A stretch of DNA of 64,000 nucleotides from Amycolatopsis solani (GCF_033441515.1 NZ_JAWQJT010000002.1:1860001-1924000), one strand, 5' to 3'; positions 47,019 through 54,931 are shown, counted from the first letter of the stretch. Notes: generated from the letters alone by a model not told the origin. A program made the numbers and translations.

Positions 47019-48013
47019 GGGTGCACCCCTCCGTAGAACGTCGACGCCGAGAGCGTGTGCGTGTTCCGGCGGACGGCGTCCCCGGAATTGCCCTCGATCA
47101 TCGTGACCTTGTTCCCCTCGACCTTTTCGACGATGCCGATGTGCGTGCTCGTCGACGTGTTCTGCGGCCCGGTGCCGAAGATCAGCACGTCCCCCGGCCG
47201 CGCGTCGTGCAGCGAGTTCTTGCCGTAGGCGTGCCCGTTGCGCTGTCCCCAATGGAAGACGTCGCCGCTGAACGGCAGGACCGGGATCTTCACGCCGGCC
47301 TTGCGCCACATCGCCGTGGCGAACGACGAGCACCACGCGGCGGTCGGCCCGTACGGGTTGCGGTTGCTGCCCGGCGGGTTCTCGCGCGTGCCGAGCTCCT
47401 TGCGCGCGGCGTGGACGATCTCCTTGCCCCGCCCGGAAACCCGGCTCGCGTGCGTCGCCTTGTCCACGACGCCGTCGTGGGTCAGGTCCTTCCGCAGCGC
47501 GTGGAGTTTCTTCGCCGCCGCCTCGAGTTCGGCGTGGACGTGCCGCAACGTCGAAGCGGACTGCCGCGTGTACTGCGGCGCCAGGTCGGCGACGTGCCCG
47601 ACGGCCCGCATCAGCGCGGCCTGCGTCCCGGTGGCGACGCCGGCGTCGAGGACCTGCTTGGCCTTGGCGGTGTATTCGTCGACCAGCCGCTGCACGGCGA
47701 TGTGCCCGCTGTCCACTGTGGACGCTACGTGCGCGACGATCTTCTCCGCGGCGGCGCCGGCCGCGCCGGTGACCTTCAGCTCCTTCGTCAGTTTCGCGCT
47801 GGTGTGGCGGAAACCGTCGGCGCCGTGGCCGTGCCACTCGCCGAGCACGGCAGTGCTTTCCTTGTGGTAGGCGTCGTGCTGGTCGTCCAGCGCGGTGGCC
47901 ACCTGGTGCAGGGCGTACTCGGCGCGGACGGCGTCCTCGGCCTTGCCGGCGAGCTTGTTCCGGTGCGCGATGAGGTCCTTCGCGAAGGAATGCGCGAGTG
48001 CGGCGGTGTCCAT
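47015..48013 (-). CDS. ESX effector-like protein: WXG100-type helical region plus CHAP hydrolase
   Basis: The protein has 332 residues. Residues 1-190 are helical and of WXG100/LXG character (AEYALHQVATALDDQHDAYH; LGEWHGHGADGFRHTSAKL with a WHG turn). Residues about 200-332 form a CHAP amidase/endopeptidase: GPTAAWCSSFATAMWRKAG contains the catalytic Cys, and STSTHIGIVEKVEGNKVTM the catalytic His. CHAP domains cut peptidoglycan. There is no Sec signal, so export by the ESX system is likely. The ATG at 48013 lies 1 nt after the lysozyme-like gene stop. Confidence 0.88.
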   Translation of the reverse strand: MDTAALAHSFAKDLIAHRNKLAGKAEDAVRAEYALHQVATALDDQHDAYHKESTAVLGEWHGHGADGFRHTSAKLTKELKVTGAAGAAAEKIVAHVASTVDSGHIAVQRLVDEYTAKAKQVLDAGVATGTQAALMRAVGHVADLAPQYTRQSASTLRHVHAELEAAAKKLHALRKDLTHDGVVDKATHASRVSGRGKEIVHAARKELGTRENPPGSNRNPYGPTAAWCSSFATAMWRKAGVKIPVLPFSGDVFHWGQRNGHAYGKNSLHDARPGDVLIFGTGPQNTSTSTHIGIVEKVEGNKVTMIEGNSGDAVRRNTHTLSASTFYGGVHP

Positions 48014-48014
48014 G

Positions 48015-48740
48015 TCAGCTCCGTCGGACGTGGTCGTCGAGCGCGGCCGCGGTGGCCGTCTCGTGCTCGCGGTAGGTCTTGGCGGCCTTCTGCGCGGCCG
48101 AGGCCAGCCCGTCGGCGTGCGTGCCCACGCCCTTGACCTGCCGCTGCAGCGCCAGCCCGAAGCCGGCCAGCGCGCCGGCGAACCCCGAATCCTTGCCGAT
48201 CCGGCCGAAGCTGTCCTCGGCGATGTCCCGGACGTCCCGCAGCTGCCCGGTGGCGCCGCCCAGCGCGTCGGCGACGTGCCGGGTCCGCCGCACGTAGCCG
48301 TGCAGCACGGCGTCGTCCACCTTCAGCGCCCCGCCGCCACCGCTCTGCGCGGGCGGCTTGCCGTGGTGCGCGGTGACGTCCTTCGCGGCCTTGCGCGCCG
48401 CGGCGAGGTGGTCCTTGTAGGCGCCGTTCGTGTACGTCGACCAGGGTGTGAAGTCGTGCCCGTCGTTCGAGATGCGGTTCGCGACGCGGGCGTTGGTGGC
48501 CGGGTCGAACAGCTGGTCGTTCGACTTCAGGTGGTACTCGTGGCGCCGCTCGGGCCCCAGCGCGCCCAGCATGTTGATCTGCCACAGGCCGTAGGAGTTG
48601 TCCGGCGGGGTGGCGTTGTGCGCGGTCGTCCGCCCGCCGGACTCGGCCAGCGCGACCGCCACCGCGGTGGTGAGGCCCTGCCCCCGGAACCCGGCCGCGT
48701 AGGCGTGCCGGGCGATCTGCTCGGCGCTCAGCTTGGTCAT
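48015..48740 (-). CDS. Lysozyme-like (transglycosylase) protein with WXG100-type tail
   Basis: The 241-residue product starts TKLSAEQIARHAYAAGFRGQ and has the SLT/lysozyme-fold core TTAVAVALAESGGRTTAHNA, then NSYGLWQINMLGAL and FTPWSTYTNGAYKDHLAAAR. The catalytic Glu is in LAESGG. Residues 150-241 form helices (VADALGGATGQLRDVRDIAE, HETATAAALDDHVRRS) like WXG100 proteins. No signal peptide is present. It is the first gene of an operon with the CHAP protein, so the pair may cut glycan strands and cross-links in concert after ESX export. Confidence 0.87.
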   Translation of the reverse strand: MTKLSAEQIARHAYAAGFRGQGLTTAVAVALAESGGRTTAHNATPPDNSYGLWQINMLGALGPERRHEYHLKSNDQLFDPATNARVANRISNDGHDFTPWSTYTNGAYKDHLAAARKAAKDVTAHHGKPPAQSGGGGALKVDDAVLHGYVRRTRHVADALGGATGQLRDVRDIAEDSFGRIGKDSGFAGALAGFGLALQRQVKGVGTHADGLASAAQKAAKTYREHETATAAALDDHVRRS

Positions 48741-48879
48741 GGTTCGACCTTGACCGTCCGGGTACCCGCGCCGGTAGCCGCGCTGCACGCTGGGACAACC
48801 CGCGTGCACGCCCGGCGCAACCTTCGGGGCCGCTCAGCCGTACTGCTCCCCGGGAGGACCTTCGACGAGGGGATGGCGG

Positions 48880-49374
48880 ATGCGCGGCACCGGGGTGCTG
48901 ACCCTGCTGGGGTTGACGCTGGTCACGGCGGCTTGTTCGGCACCGCGCACGACCACGCCGAGCCCGATCGCGGAGCCGGTGCCGCTGGCCCGCACGACCA
49001 CCCCCGCCACCACCACCGCGCCACCCGCGCGGGTCTGCGCCGTCACGACCGGCGCCTGCGTGAGCCTGGCGCAGCGGCTGGCCTGGCTGCTGCGCGACGG
49101 CCGGGTTGTGCGCGGCCCGGTCCCGGCCGGGTTCGGGCCACCCGATCAGGCGACTCCCGCCGGGGCGTTCCACGTCGTGTGGAAGGACCGCGAGCACCGC
49201 AGCAGCGTCTACGGCACCGACATGCCCAATTCGGTGTTCTTCGCGGCGGGCGGCATCGCCTTCCACGAGGGACCGCTCGACGCGCCTTCGCACGGCTGCG
49301 TCCACCTGACCGGCGCCGATTCGGCGGCGTTCTTCGACGGCCTGAACGTCGGGGACGCGGTGGAGGTCCGGTAG
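48880..49374 (+). CDS. Lipoprotein L,D-transpeptidase-like protein (YkuD)
   Basis: This encodes a 164-residue protein with a lipoprotein signal ending in the lipobox VTAAC (Cys19) and a Thr/Pro linker. The YkuD domain has the active-site motif SHGCVHLTGAD near residue 137, with AFHVVWKDREHRSSVYGTDM and GGIAFHEGP before it. It is shorter than Ldt proteins of mycobacteria and lacks their Ig-like domains. It forms 3-3 cross-links or anchors proteins in known relatives. It lies divergently beside the wall-hydrolase operon. Confidence 0.9.
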   Translation: MRGTGVLTLLGLTLVTAACSAPRTTTPSPIAEPVPLARTTTPATTTAPPARVCAVTTGACVSLAQRLAWLLRDGRVVRGPVPAGFGPPDQATPAGAFHVVWKDREHRSSVYGTDMPNSVFFAAGGIAFHEGPLDAPSHGCVHLTGADSAAFFDGLNVGDAVEVR

Positions 49375-49386
49375 GCTCCGTCCCCG

Positions 49387-50151
49387 GTGGACACTTCATC
49401 CGTCATCTCCCGCTTGCGCGCCGCCGGCTGCGTGTTCGCCGAGGACGAGGCCGCGCTGCTCGTCGACGCCGCCGCGACGCCGGCCGAGCTCGAGTCCCTC
49501 GTCGCCCGCCGGGTCGCCGGGCTCCCGCTGGAGCACCTGCTCGGCTGGGCGGAGTTCCACGGCCTGCGCGTGCGCGTGCGGCCCGGGGTGTTCGTGCCGC
49601 GGCACCGCACCGAATTCCTCGTCGACGTCGCCGTTTCGCTCGCCCCGCCGGATCCGGTGGTGCTCGACCTGTGCTGCGGGTCCGGTGCGCTCGGCGCGGC
49701 GTTCACGGCGGCGGTGCGGCCGCGTGAGCTGCACGCGGCGGACGTCGAGCCCGCGGCCGTCGCCTGCGCCCGGGACAACCTGCCGGGCGCGCACGTCCAC
49801 CAGGGCGATCTCTACGACGCCCTGCCGCCGTCGCTGCGCGGCCGGGTCGACGTCCTGCTGGCGAACGTGCCGTACGTGCCTTCGGACGCCGTCGCGACCA
49901 TGCCGCCCGAGGCGCGCCTGCACGAACCGCGTGCCGCCCTCGACGGCGGGTCGGACGGACTCGATCTCGCCCGCCGGGTCGCCGCGGGCGCGCCGTCCTG
50001 GCTGGCACCGGGCGGGACCGTGCTGGTGGAATCGAGTGAGCGGCAGGCACCGGTGCTGGCGGGCGTGTTCACGGCGGCCGGGCTGACGCCGGAGGTGCAC
50101 TCGGCCGACGAGCTGGGCGCGACCGTCGTCACCGGTACCCCGAAGGAGTGA
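49387..50151 (+). CDS. HemK/PrmC-like N5-glutamine methyltransferase
   Basis: The 254-residue product is a class I SAM-dependent methyltransferase. VVLDLCCGSGALGAAFTAAV is the SAM loop, and ADVEPAAVACARDNLPGAHV is motif II. The substrate-binding motif is LLANVPYVPSDAV, where the canonical NPPY has Val in place of the first Pro. An N-terminal helical domain (SRLRAAGCVFAEDEAALLVD) and GVFVPRHRTEFLVD resemble PrmC. The main PrmC for release factors is normally encoded next to prfA, so this is probably a paralogue. The gene for the sigma factor starts after its stop. Confidence 0.85.
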   Translation: MDTSSVISRLRAAGCVFAEDEAALLVDAAATPAELESLVARRVAGLPLEHLLGWAEFHGLRVRVRPGVFVPRHRTEFLVDVAVSLAPPDPVVLDLCCGSGALGAAFTAAVRPRELHAADVEPAAVACARDNLPGAHVHQGDLYDALPPSLRGRVDVLLANVPYVPSDAVATMPPEARLHEPRAALDGGSDGLDLARRVAAGAPSWLAPGGTVLVESSERQAPVLAGVFTAAGLTPEVHSADELGATVVTGTPKE

Positions 50152-50153
50152 CC

Positions 50154-50180
50154 TCACGTTCCGGCCGCCCCGGACGTCTT
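50154..50180 (+). promoter_or_regulatory. ECF-type promoter, probably self-regulated by the sigma factor
   Basis: TCACGTTCCG (50154-50163) and CGTCTT (50175-50180) have 14 nt between ACGTT and CGTCT. The promoter at 51264-51290 has the same boxes and the same spacing. The GTG at 50187 follows the -10 box by 6 nt, so the transcript is probably leaderless. Confidence 0.75.
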
Positions 50181-50186
50181 CAAGGT

Positions 50187-50663
50187 GTGATCGTGAAACC
50201 GTTCGAGCAGATCGTGGCCGAGCACGGGCCGATGGTGCTCCGCGTCTGCCGGGCCGTCCTCGGCCCCGCCGACGCCGAGGACGCCTGGTCGGAGACCTTC
50301 CTGTCGGCGTTGAGGGCGTACCCGGAACTGCCGGCGGACGCGAACGTCCAGGCGTGGCTCGTCACGATCGCGCACCGCAAGGCCATCGACGTCACCCGCG
50401 CGCAAGCCCGCCGCCCACTGCCGGTCGGGGAAATCCCGGACCGGCCGGGCCGCGCGGAGACGTTCACCGGCGACCTGTGGGACGCGCTGGCGAGGTTGCC
50501 GGACAAGCAACGCCTCGCCGTCGCCTACCACTATCTGGCCGGGCTGCCGTACCGCGAAATCGCGGAGATCACCGGGGGCACCGCGGACGCCGCACGCCGC
50601 GCCGCCGCCGACGGCGTCAAGGCACTGCGCAGCACTTACCCCTTGGAAGGAGCGCACTCATGA
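50187..50663 (+). CDS. ECF-type RNA polymerase sigma factor
   Basis: The protein has 158 residues. Region 2 is seen in IVAEHGPMVLRVCRAVLGPA and AEDAWSETFLSALRAYPELP, with ANVQAWLVTIAHRKAIDVTR. Region 4 is WDALARLPDKQRLAVAYHYL then YREIAEITGGTADAARRAAA. No anti-sigma gene is adjacent. The GTG at 50187 is chosen because it aligns exactly with the ATG of the oxygenase gene relative to the shared promoter; a GTG at 50193 or at 50148 would also be in frame. It is co-transcribed with the alkyltransferase, so control of alkylation repair is likely. Confidence 0.9.
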   Translation: MIVKPFEQIVAEHGPMVLRVCRAVLGPADAEDAWSETFLSALRAYPELPADANVQAWLVTIAHRKAIDVTRAQARRPLPVGEIPDRPGRAETFTGDLWDALARLPDKQRLAVAYHYLAGLPYREIAEITGGTADAARRAAADGVKALRSTYPLEGAHS

Positions 50664-51253
50664 CGGACATCTTCTTCGCTGCTCCAGAGCTCTACCAGCT
50701 CGACCCGAACCCCCTGCACGCCCAGCTCGCCGCCGCCGCCGACCGCGAAGGCCTGCTGGACGTCGCCTACCGGACACTCGACACCCCGGTCGGCTCCCTG
50801 CTGCTCGCCGCGACGAAGCAGGGACTGGTCAAGGTGGCGTTCGACCGCCAAGACCACGACGCGGTGCTGGCCGAGCTGGCCTCGCTCATCAGCCCCCGGA
50901 TCCTCCACGCCCCGGCCCGCCTCGACCCGGTCGTCCGCCAGCTCGACGAGTACTTCGCCGGCGGACGCCACTCCTTCGACGTCCCCCTCGACTTCCGGCT
51001 CGCCCGCGGATTCCGCCTGTCCGTGCTGGAGCACCTGCCGGAGATCACGTACGGCCACACAGAGAGCTACGCCCAGGTCGCCGCGGCGGCGGGCAGCCCG
51101 AAGGCCGTCCGCGCGGTCGGCACGGCATGCGCGCTGAACCCGCTGCCGCTGGTGGTGCCCTGCCACCGAGTCGTCCGCTCCGACGGCTCGTACGGCCAGT
51201 ACGCCGGCGGCGAGGAGGCGAAGCGGCTGCTGCTCACGATGGAAGCAGCTTGA
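50660..51253 (+). CDS. Methylated-DNA-[protein]-cysteine S-methyltransferase
   Basis: The 197-residue product removes alkyl groups from O6-alkylguanine in DNA by transferring them to its own cysteine. The acceptor is Cys168 in LVVPCHRVVRSDGSYGQYAG. EITYGHTESYAQVAAAAGSP carries the DNA-recognition helix. An N-terminal extension of about 35 residues (FFAAPELYQLDPNPLHAQLA) is longer than in Ogt. The ATG overlaps the sigma-factor stop (ATGA) after GGAAGGAG, so enzyme and regulator are co-translated. Confidence 0.93.
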   Translation: MTDIFFAAPELYQLDPNPLHAQLAAAADREGLLDVAYRTLDTPVGSLLLAATKQGLVKVAFDRQDHDAVLAELASLISPRILHAPARLDPVVRQLDEYFAGGRHSFDVPLDFRLARGFRLSVLEHLPEITYGHTESYAQVAAAAGSPKAVRAVGTACALNPLPLVVPCHRVVRSDGSYGQYAGGEEAKRLLLTMEAA

Positions 51254-51263
51254 GGTTCCGATC

Positions 51264-51290
51264 TCACGTTTCGCTCCGCCGCAGCGTCTA
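51264..51290 (+). promoter_or_regulatory. ECF-type promoter of the 2OG-Fe(II) oxygenase gene
   Basis: TCACGTTTCG (51264-51273) and CGTCTA (51285-51290), the same boxes and spacing as before the sigma gene. The ATG at 51297 follows after 6 nt, implying a leaderless mRNA. Confidence 0.78.
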
Positions 51291-51296
51291 CCAGGT

Positions 51297-52010
51297 ATGA
51301 GCACTTTCGAGAAACGCGTCGCCGCGGCCGACTGGGCCGCGGTGGCGGCGGAGGTCGACGACTACGGCTGCGCGCTCCTGCCCCAGCTGCTCACGCCGGC
51401 GGACTGCGCGCAGCTGGTGGCGTTGTGGGACGAACCATCGCACTTCCGGGCGACGGTGAACCTGCGCCGCCACCGCTTCGGGGACAACGGCGACTACCAC
51501 TACTTCGCCGCGCCGTTCCCGGAGCCCGTCCAGCGGCTGCGGCAGGCGCTCTACCCGCGGCTGCTGCCGATCGCGCGGGACTGGTCCGCGCGGCTGGGCC
51601 GGGAGGCGGAGTGGCCGTCCACTTTGGACGAGTGGCTCGCGATCTGCCACGCGGCGGGCCAACGGCGCCCGACACCGATCCTGCTGCGCTACGAGACAGG
51701 CGGCTGGAACGCCCTGCACCGTGACCTCTACGGCGACAAGGTGTTCCCCCTCCAGGTGGTGATCAACCTGAACAACCCGGGCACCGACCACACCGGCGGC
51801 GAGTTCCTCTTGGTGGAGCAGCGCCCGCGAGCACAATCCCGCGGCACGGCAACGCTCATCCCGCAGGGCCACGGCCTGGTCTTCACCACCCGCGACCGCC
51901 CGGTCCGCTCCGCCCGCGGCTGGTCGGCAGCCCCAGTCCGCCACGGCGTATCAGCAGTCCGCACCGGCCGCCGCCACACCCTGGGCCTCGTCTTCCACGA
52001 CGCGGCATGA
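51297..52010 (+). CDS. 2OG-Fe(II) oxygenase (prolyl-hydroxylase-like fold)
   Basis: This encodes a 237-residue dioxygenase. The iron ligands are His141 and Asp143 in GGWNALHRDLYGDKVFPLQV; the distal His and the 2OG-binding Arg are in the C-terminal VRHGVSAVRTGRRHTLGLVF. FHDAA ends the protein. DYGCALLPQLLTPADCAQLV is the typical N-terminal region. It is a separate transcription unit sharing the sigma-factor promoter pattern, so a repair role such as AlkB-like oxidative dealkylation or a related stress role is likely. A protein substrate cannot be excluded. Confidence 0.88.
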   Translation: MSTFEKRVAAADWAAVAAEVDDYGCALLPQLLTPADCAQLVALWDEPSHFRATVNLRRHRFGDNGDYHYFAAPFPEPVQRLRQALYPRLLPIARDWSARLGREAEWPSTLDEWLAICHAAGQRRPTPILLRYETGGWNALHRDLYGDKVFPLQVVINLNNPGTDHTGGEFLLVEQRPRAQSRGTATLIPQGHGLVFTTRDRPVRSARGWSAAPVRHGVSAVRTGRRHTLGLVFHDAA

Positions 52011-52014
52011 CACC

Positions 52015-52247
52015 CGAGGCCCCGCCATCCGGCCGGCCTCGCAACCCACGCCCCTAGCGCACCACCCCACGGCTGGCCCGCACCCACTTCCCGAAGCACC
52101 GCCACCCGGCCGGCCTCGCAACCCCGCGCCCCTGGCGCACCACCCCACAGCCGACCCACACCCACTTCCCGAGGCACCGCCACCCGGCCGGCCTCGCAAC
52201 CCCGCGCCCCTGGCGCACCACCCCACAGCCGACCCACACCCACCTCC
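52015..52247. repeat. 78-bp tandem repeat array downstream of the oxygenase gene
   Basis: Three adjacent copies start at 52015 (77 bp), 52092 and 52170 (78 bp each), followed by a partial copy from 52248. Each copy has CACCCGGCCGGCCTCGCAAC or a close variant, then GCGCACCACCCCAC. Copies two and three are nearly identical. The unit keeps reading frames open on both strands, which makes spurious frames here. Confidence 0.85.
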
Positions 52248-52506
52248 CGAGGCACCGCCACCCTCCGACCCCGCACCACAGCGCGACAACCCACGACCCG
52301 AGCACCCGGCCCGCCCCGCACCCCACTCCCGCGCGCCACCAACACCCGGCCCGCCCCGCACCACAGCGCGACAGCCCGCGAACCCAGGCACCGTCAAGCC
52401 ACCGGCCCCACTCCCCAAGACACAGCACGACAACCGCGAACCCGGAGGCGCGCGTGAACCCCTCACCCCACCGTCAGCCCGCCGGCCCGGCACTCCTCAC
52501 CACAGC
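52248..52506. other. Degenerate C-rich repeats before the next operon
   Basis: This stretch has shorter imperfect repeats, for example CCCCGCACCACAGCGCGACA twice, and is C-rich on the plus strand. I see no gene, no ECF-type promoter like those at 50154 and 51264, and no clear ribosome site before the ATG at 52507. Confidence 0.5.
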
Positions 52507-52887
52507 ATGACCGGCGCCGAACTCGAGGCGCTCGTGGCCCTGATCGGCCGCGCCCGCCACATCGTGGTCGGCACCGCCGCCGATCCGACTTCGCGCACCG
52601 ACGGTGCCCGAATCGCCGCAACATGGGGCGGCCTCGTGCTCGCCACGGTGGCGTGGCCGGAAACGGCGGCGTCATGGCTGCGCCACGCCCGGCGCTTCGC
52701 CACCCCGGCCCCGGACCTCTGGGTGGTCAGCGCCACCCCGGCGGGCTGGGCCGGAATGGTGAAACGGCTCCAGCTCTCGACATCCTGGAGTCCACACCGG
52801 ACAGTCACCACCTCCACGCTCGCGGACTTCGCGTTGCCCGGACTACGCGGCACCCGAGCAGACGGCACAACCTGGGAGAGCAGATGA
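52507..52887 (+). CDS. Conserved-type hypothetical protein coupled to an alkyltransferase
   Basis: The 126-residue product has an alternating beta-alpha pattern: LVALIGRARHIVVGTAADPT, GLVLATVAWPETAASWLRHA, LWVVSATPAGWAGMVKRLQL. It has no motif I recognise. The TGA overlaps the ATG of the second alkyltransferase gene, so the two are co-translated. It may serve alkylation repair or be a small Rossmann-like binding protein; neither is shown. Confidence 0.65.
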   Translation: MTGAELEALVALIGRARHIVVGTAADPTSRTDGARIAATWGGLVLATVAWPETAASWLRHARRFATPAPDLWVVSATPAGWAGMVKRLQLSTSWSPHRTVTTSTLADFALPGLRGTRADGTTWESR

Positions 52888-53372
52888 AACACCTCGCACT
52901 GGATTCCCCCATCGGCACCCTGACCCTGGTCGGCACCGACGACGTCGTGACGGGCGTGTACTTCCCGAACCACTGGACCCGCCCGGACCGCACCGCCTTC
53001 GGAGAACGGGATGACACCGCCTTCCCGGACGCCGTCCACCAGCTGAAGGAGTACTTCGCCGGCCAGCGCACCGCGTTCGACGTCCCGACGCAGGCAGCCG
53101 GCCCCGCCTTCGACCGCGCGGTCTGGGCCGAGATCGCCAAAATCCCGTACGGCACCACGGCGACGTACGGCGACCTGGCCCAAGCCGTCGGCGGGCTCCC
53201 CCACGAGGTCGGCGCGGCCGTGGGCCGCAACCCGCTGAGCATCTTCGTCGCGTGCCACCGGGTCGTCGGCAAGAACGGCAAGCTGACCGGGTACGCGGGC
53301 GGCCTGAAACGGAAGGAGTTCCTGCTGGAACTGGAGCGCCCGCCGGCCACCGAACGCGGGCAGCTCTGGTGA
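52884..53372 (+). CDS. ogt: Methylated-DNA-[protein]-cysteine S-methyltransferase, Ogt type
   Basis: The 162-residue product is an Ogt/MGMT protein. The N-terminus is HLALDSPIGTLTLVGTDDVV, the DNA-binding helix is EIAKIPYGTTATYGDLAQAV, and the acceptor is Cys124 in SIFVACHRVVGKNGKLTGYA. The usual Pro before Cys (PCHR) is Ala here. GLKRKEFLLELE is the normal ending. It is the second alkyltransferase within 2.5 kb, with a separate promoter region, so basal and inducible forms may be divided between them. Confidence 0.92.
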   Translation: MKHLALDSPIGTLTLVGTDDVVTGVYFPNHWTRPDRTAFGERDDTAFPDAVHQLKEYFAGQRTAFDVPTQAAGPAFDRAVWAEIAKIPYGTTATYGDLAQAVGGLPHEVGAAVGRNPLSIFVACHRVVGKNGKLTGYAGGLKRKEFLLELERPPATERGQLW

Positions 53373-53373
53373 C

Positions 53374-53976
53374 CTAAACCCGGCTGAGCAGCATCGTCAC
53401 GCCCAGCCCCGTCATCGTCACGGCGATCACGACGTCCAGCACGCGCCACGCGACGGGCTTGGCGAACACCCCGGCGAGCCGCTTGGCCCCGAACCCGAGC
53501 GCGCTGAACCAGACGGCGCTGGCGATCCCGGCCCCCACGCCGAACAGCCACCGTCCGTCTCCGTGGGCGACGGCGACCGAGCCGAGCAGCAGGACGGTGT
53601 CCAGGTAGACGTGCGGGTTGAGCCAGGTGAAGGCCACGCACGCCAGCACGGCCTTCCGCAGCGGCGTCGTGTCGTCTCCGACCGTCATGACCGACGGCCG
53701 GAACGCCCGCCGGGCCGCTAAGACGCCGTAGCCGAGCAGGAACGCCCCGCCGCCGACGGCGATGACCCCGATGGCGGTGGGCCACCGCTCCAGCACCGCC
53801 CCGATCCCGCTCACCCCGAGCCCGATCAGCACCAGATCGGAGACAGCGCAGATGACGACCAGCGGCGCCACCGCACCCCCGCGCAGCCCTTGCTGCAAGA
53901 GAAAGGCGTTCTGTGAACCGATCGCGACGATGAGGGACAGCCCGGTCCCGAACCCGGCCAGGAGAAGCGTGAACAC
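53374..53976 (-). CDS. LysE/ArgO-family amino acid exporter
   Basis: This encodes a 200-residue membrane protein with six hydrophobic segments. The family signature GSQNAFLLQQGLRGG follows the first span, and FTWLNPHVYLDTVLLLGSVA is the second signature. Relatives export arginine or lysine. It is divergent from a LysG/ArgP-type LysR gene, the standard pairing for such exporters. It starts with GTG at 53976 and converges on the ogt gene with a 1-bp gap. Confidence 0.93.
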   Translation of the reverse strand: MFTLLLAGFGTGLSLIVAIGSQNAFLLQQGLRGGAVAPLVVICAVSDLVLIGLGVSGIGAVLERWPTAIGVIAVGGGAFLLGYGVLAARRAFRPSVMTVGDDTTPLRKAVLACVAFTWLNPHVYLDTVLLLGSVAVAHGDGRWLFGVGAGIASAVWFSALGFGAKRLAGVFAKPVAWRVLDVVIAVTMTGLGVTMLLSRV

Positions 53977-54000
53977 GCAGTCACGGTACGGCCGTCCGGC

Positions 54001-54042
54001 TGGGTTACTCCAGCTAAAGATTCTTACGTAACATTAGCGCTC
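54001..54042. promoter_or_regulatory. Operator region between the exporter and LysR genes
   Basis: The 69-bp gap holds an AT-rich stretch unlike its surroundings, with the palindrome TTACGTAA (54024-54031) and a T-N11-A type arrangement expected of LysR sites. It is the probable target of the adjacent regulator and includes both promoters. Confidence 0.55.
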
Positions 54043-54045
54043 GTG

Positions 54046-54921
54046 ATGTCCGATCTCCCACTCGACCAGGTCCGCACGCTGCTGGCCGTCGTGGACGAGC
54101 AAAGCTTCGACGCCGCGGCGGCGGTCCTGCACGTAACGCCCTCGGCGGTCAGCCAGCGCGTCAAAGCTCTCGAGCAGCGCACCGGCCGGGTGCTGCTCCT
54201 GCGCACCAAGCCGATCCAGCTGACGGCGTCGGGCCAGGTTCTGGTCCGGTTCGCGCGGTCACTGGCGCAGCTGGAGCAGGACGCGCTGTCCGAACTGGGC
54301 CTCGGCTCGTCGGTCCGCACCCTCTCGATCGCGGTCAACGCGGACTCCCTGGCCACCTGGTTCCTGCCGGCACTGGCCGAAGTCCCCGACGCCATCTGCT
54401 TCGACCTCCAACGAGAAGACCAGGACCACACCGCGGCCCTGCTCCGCGAAGGCCTTGTGATGGCCGCGGTAACGGCGTCGCCCCAACCGGTCCAGGGCTG
54501 CACGTCGGTGCGGCTGGGCCGCATGCGCTACCGGGCGATGGCGTCGCCGGCGTTCGTCGCCAAGTGGCTGTCGGCGGCTCCCCTGCCGTCGGCCCTCCCC
54601 ACCGCGCCGGTGATCGTGTTCGACCGCAAGGACGACCTGCAGGACCGCTTCCTCCGCGGCCTGACGCGCCGCCGGAGCTTCACGCTGGTCTGCCACCACA
54701 TCCCGGCTTCGGAATCCTTCGTGGACGCCGTCGCCGCGGGACTCGGCTGGGGCATGGTGCCGGAGATCCAAGCGGCCACGCGGGGTGCGGCGCTCGTGGA
54801 CCTCGCTCCGGACCGGCCGCTCGACGTGCCGCTGCACTGGCAGCAGTGGAAGCTGGACTCCCCCGCACTGGCCGCGGTGGCCGGTGCGGTGGCCCGGGGC
54901 GCGCGGGCATCCCTTCGCTGA
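54046..54921 (+). CDS. LysR-family regulator, LysG/ArgP type
   Basis: The protein has 291 residues. The N-terminal winged helix is LDQVRTLLAVVDEQSFDAAA, VLHVTPSAVSQRVKALEQRT. The effector domain has SIAVNADSLATWFLPALAEV and PQPVQGCTSVRLGRMRYRAM, close to LysG/ArgP proteins that sense lysine or arginine. It is divergent from the LysE-type exporter and should activate it when basic amino acids accumulate. A GTG one codon earlier (54043) is an alternative start. Confidence 0.93.
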   Translation: MSDLPLDQVRTLLAVVDEQSFDAAAAVLHVTPSAVSQRVKALEQRTGRVLLLRTKPIQLTASGQVLVRFARSLAQLEQDALSELGLGSSVRTLSIAVNADSLATWFLPALAEVPDAICFDLQREDQDHTAALLREGLVMAAVTASPQPVQGCTSVRLGRMRYRAMASPAFVAKWLSAAPLPSALPTAPVIVFDRKDDLQDRFLRGLTRRRSFTLVCHHIPASESFVDAVAAGLGWGMVPEIQAATRGAALVDLAPDRPLDVPLHWQQWKLDSPALAAVAGAVARGARASLR

Positions 54922-54931
54922 CGGGGAGTGC

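Noticed and set aside
52015..52247. Possible CRISPR array
   Set aside because: The 78-bp units are continuous repeats without unique spacers, and no cas genes are nearby.
51951..52493. Minus-strand Gly/Cys/Trp-rich frame across the 78-bp repeats
   Set aside because: The unit length is a multiple of three, so any open frame stays open. There is no ribosome site, and part of it is antisense to the oxygenase gene. Kept only as something to test.
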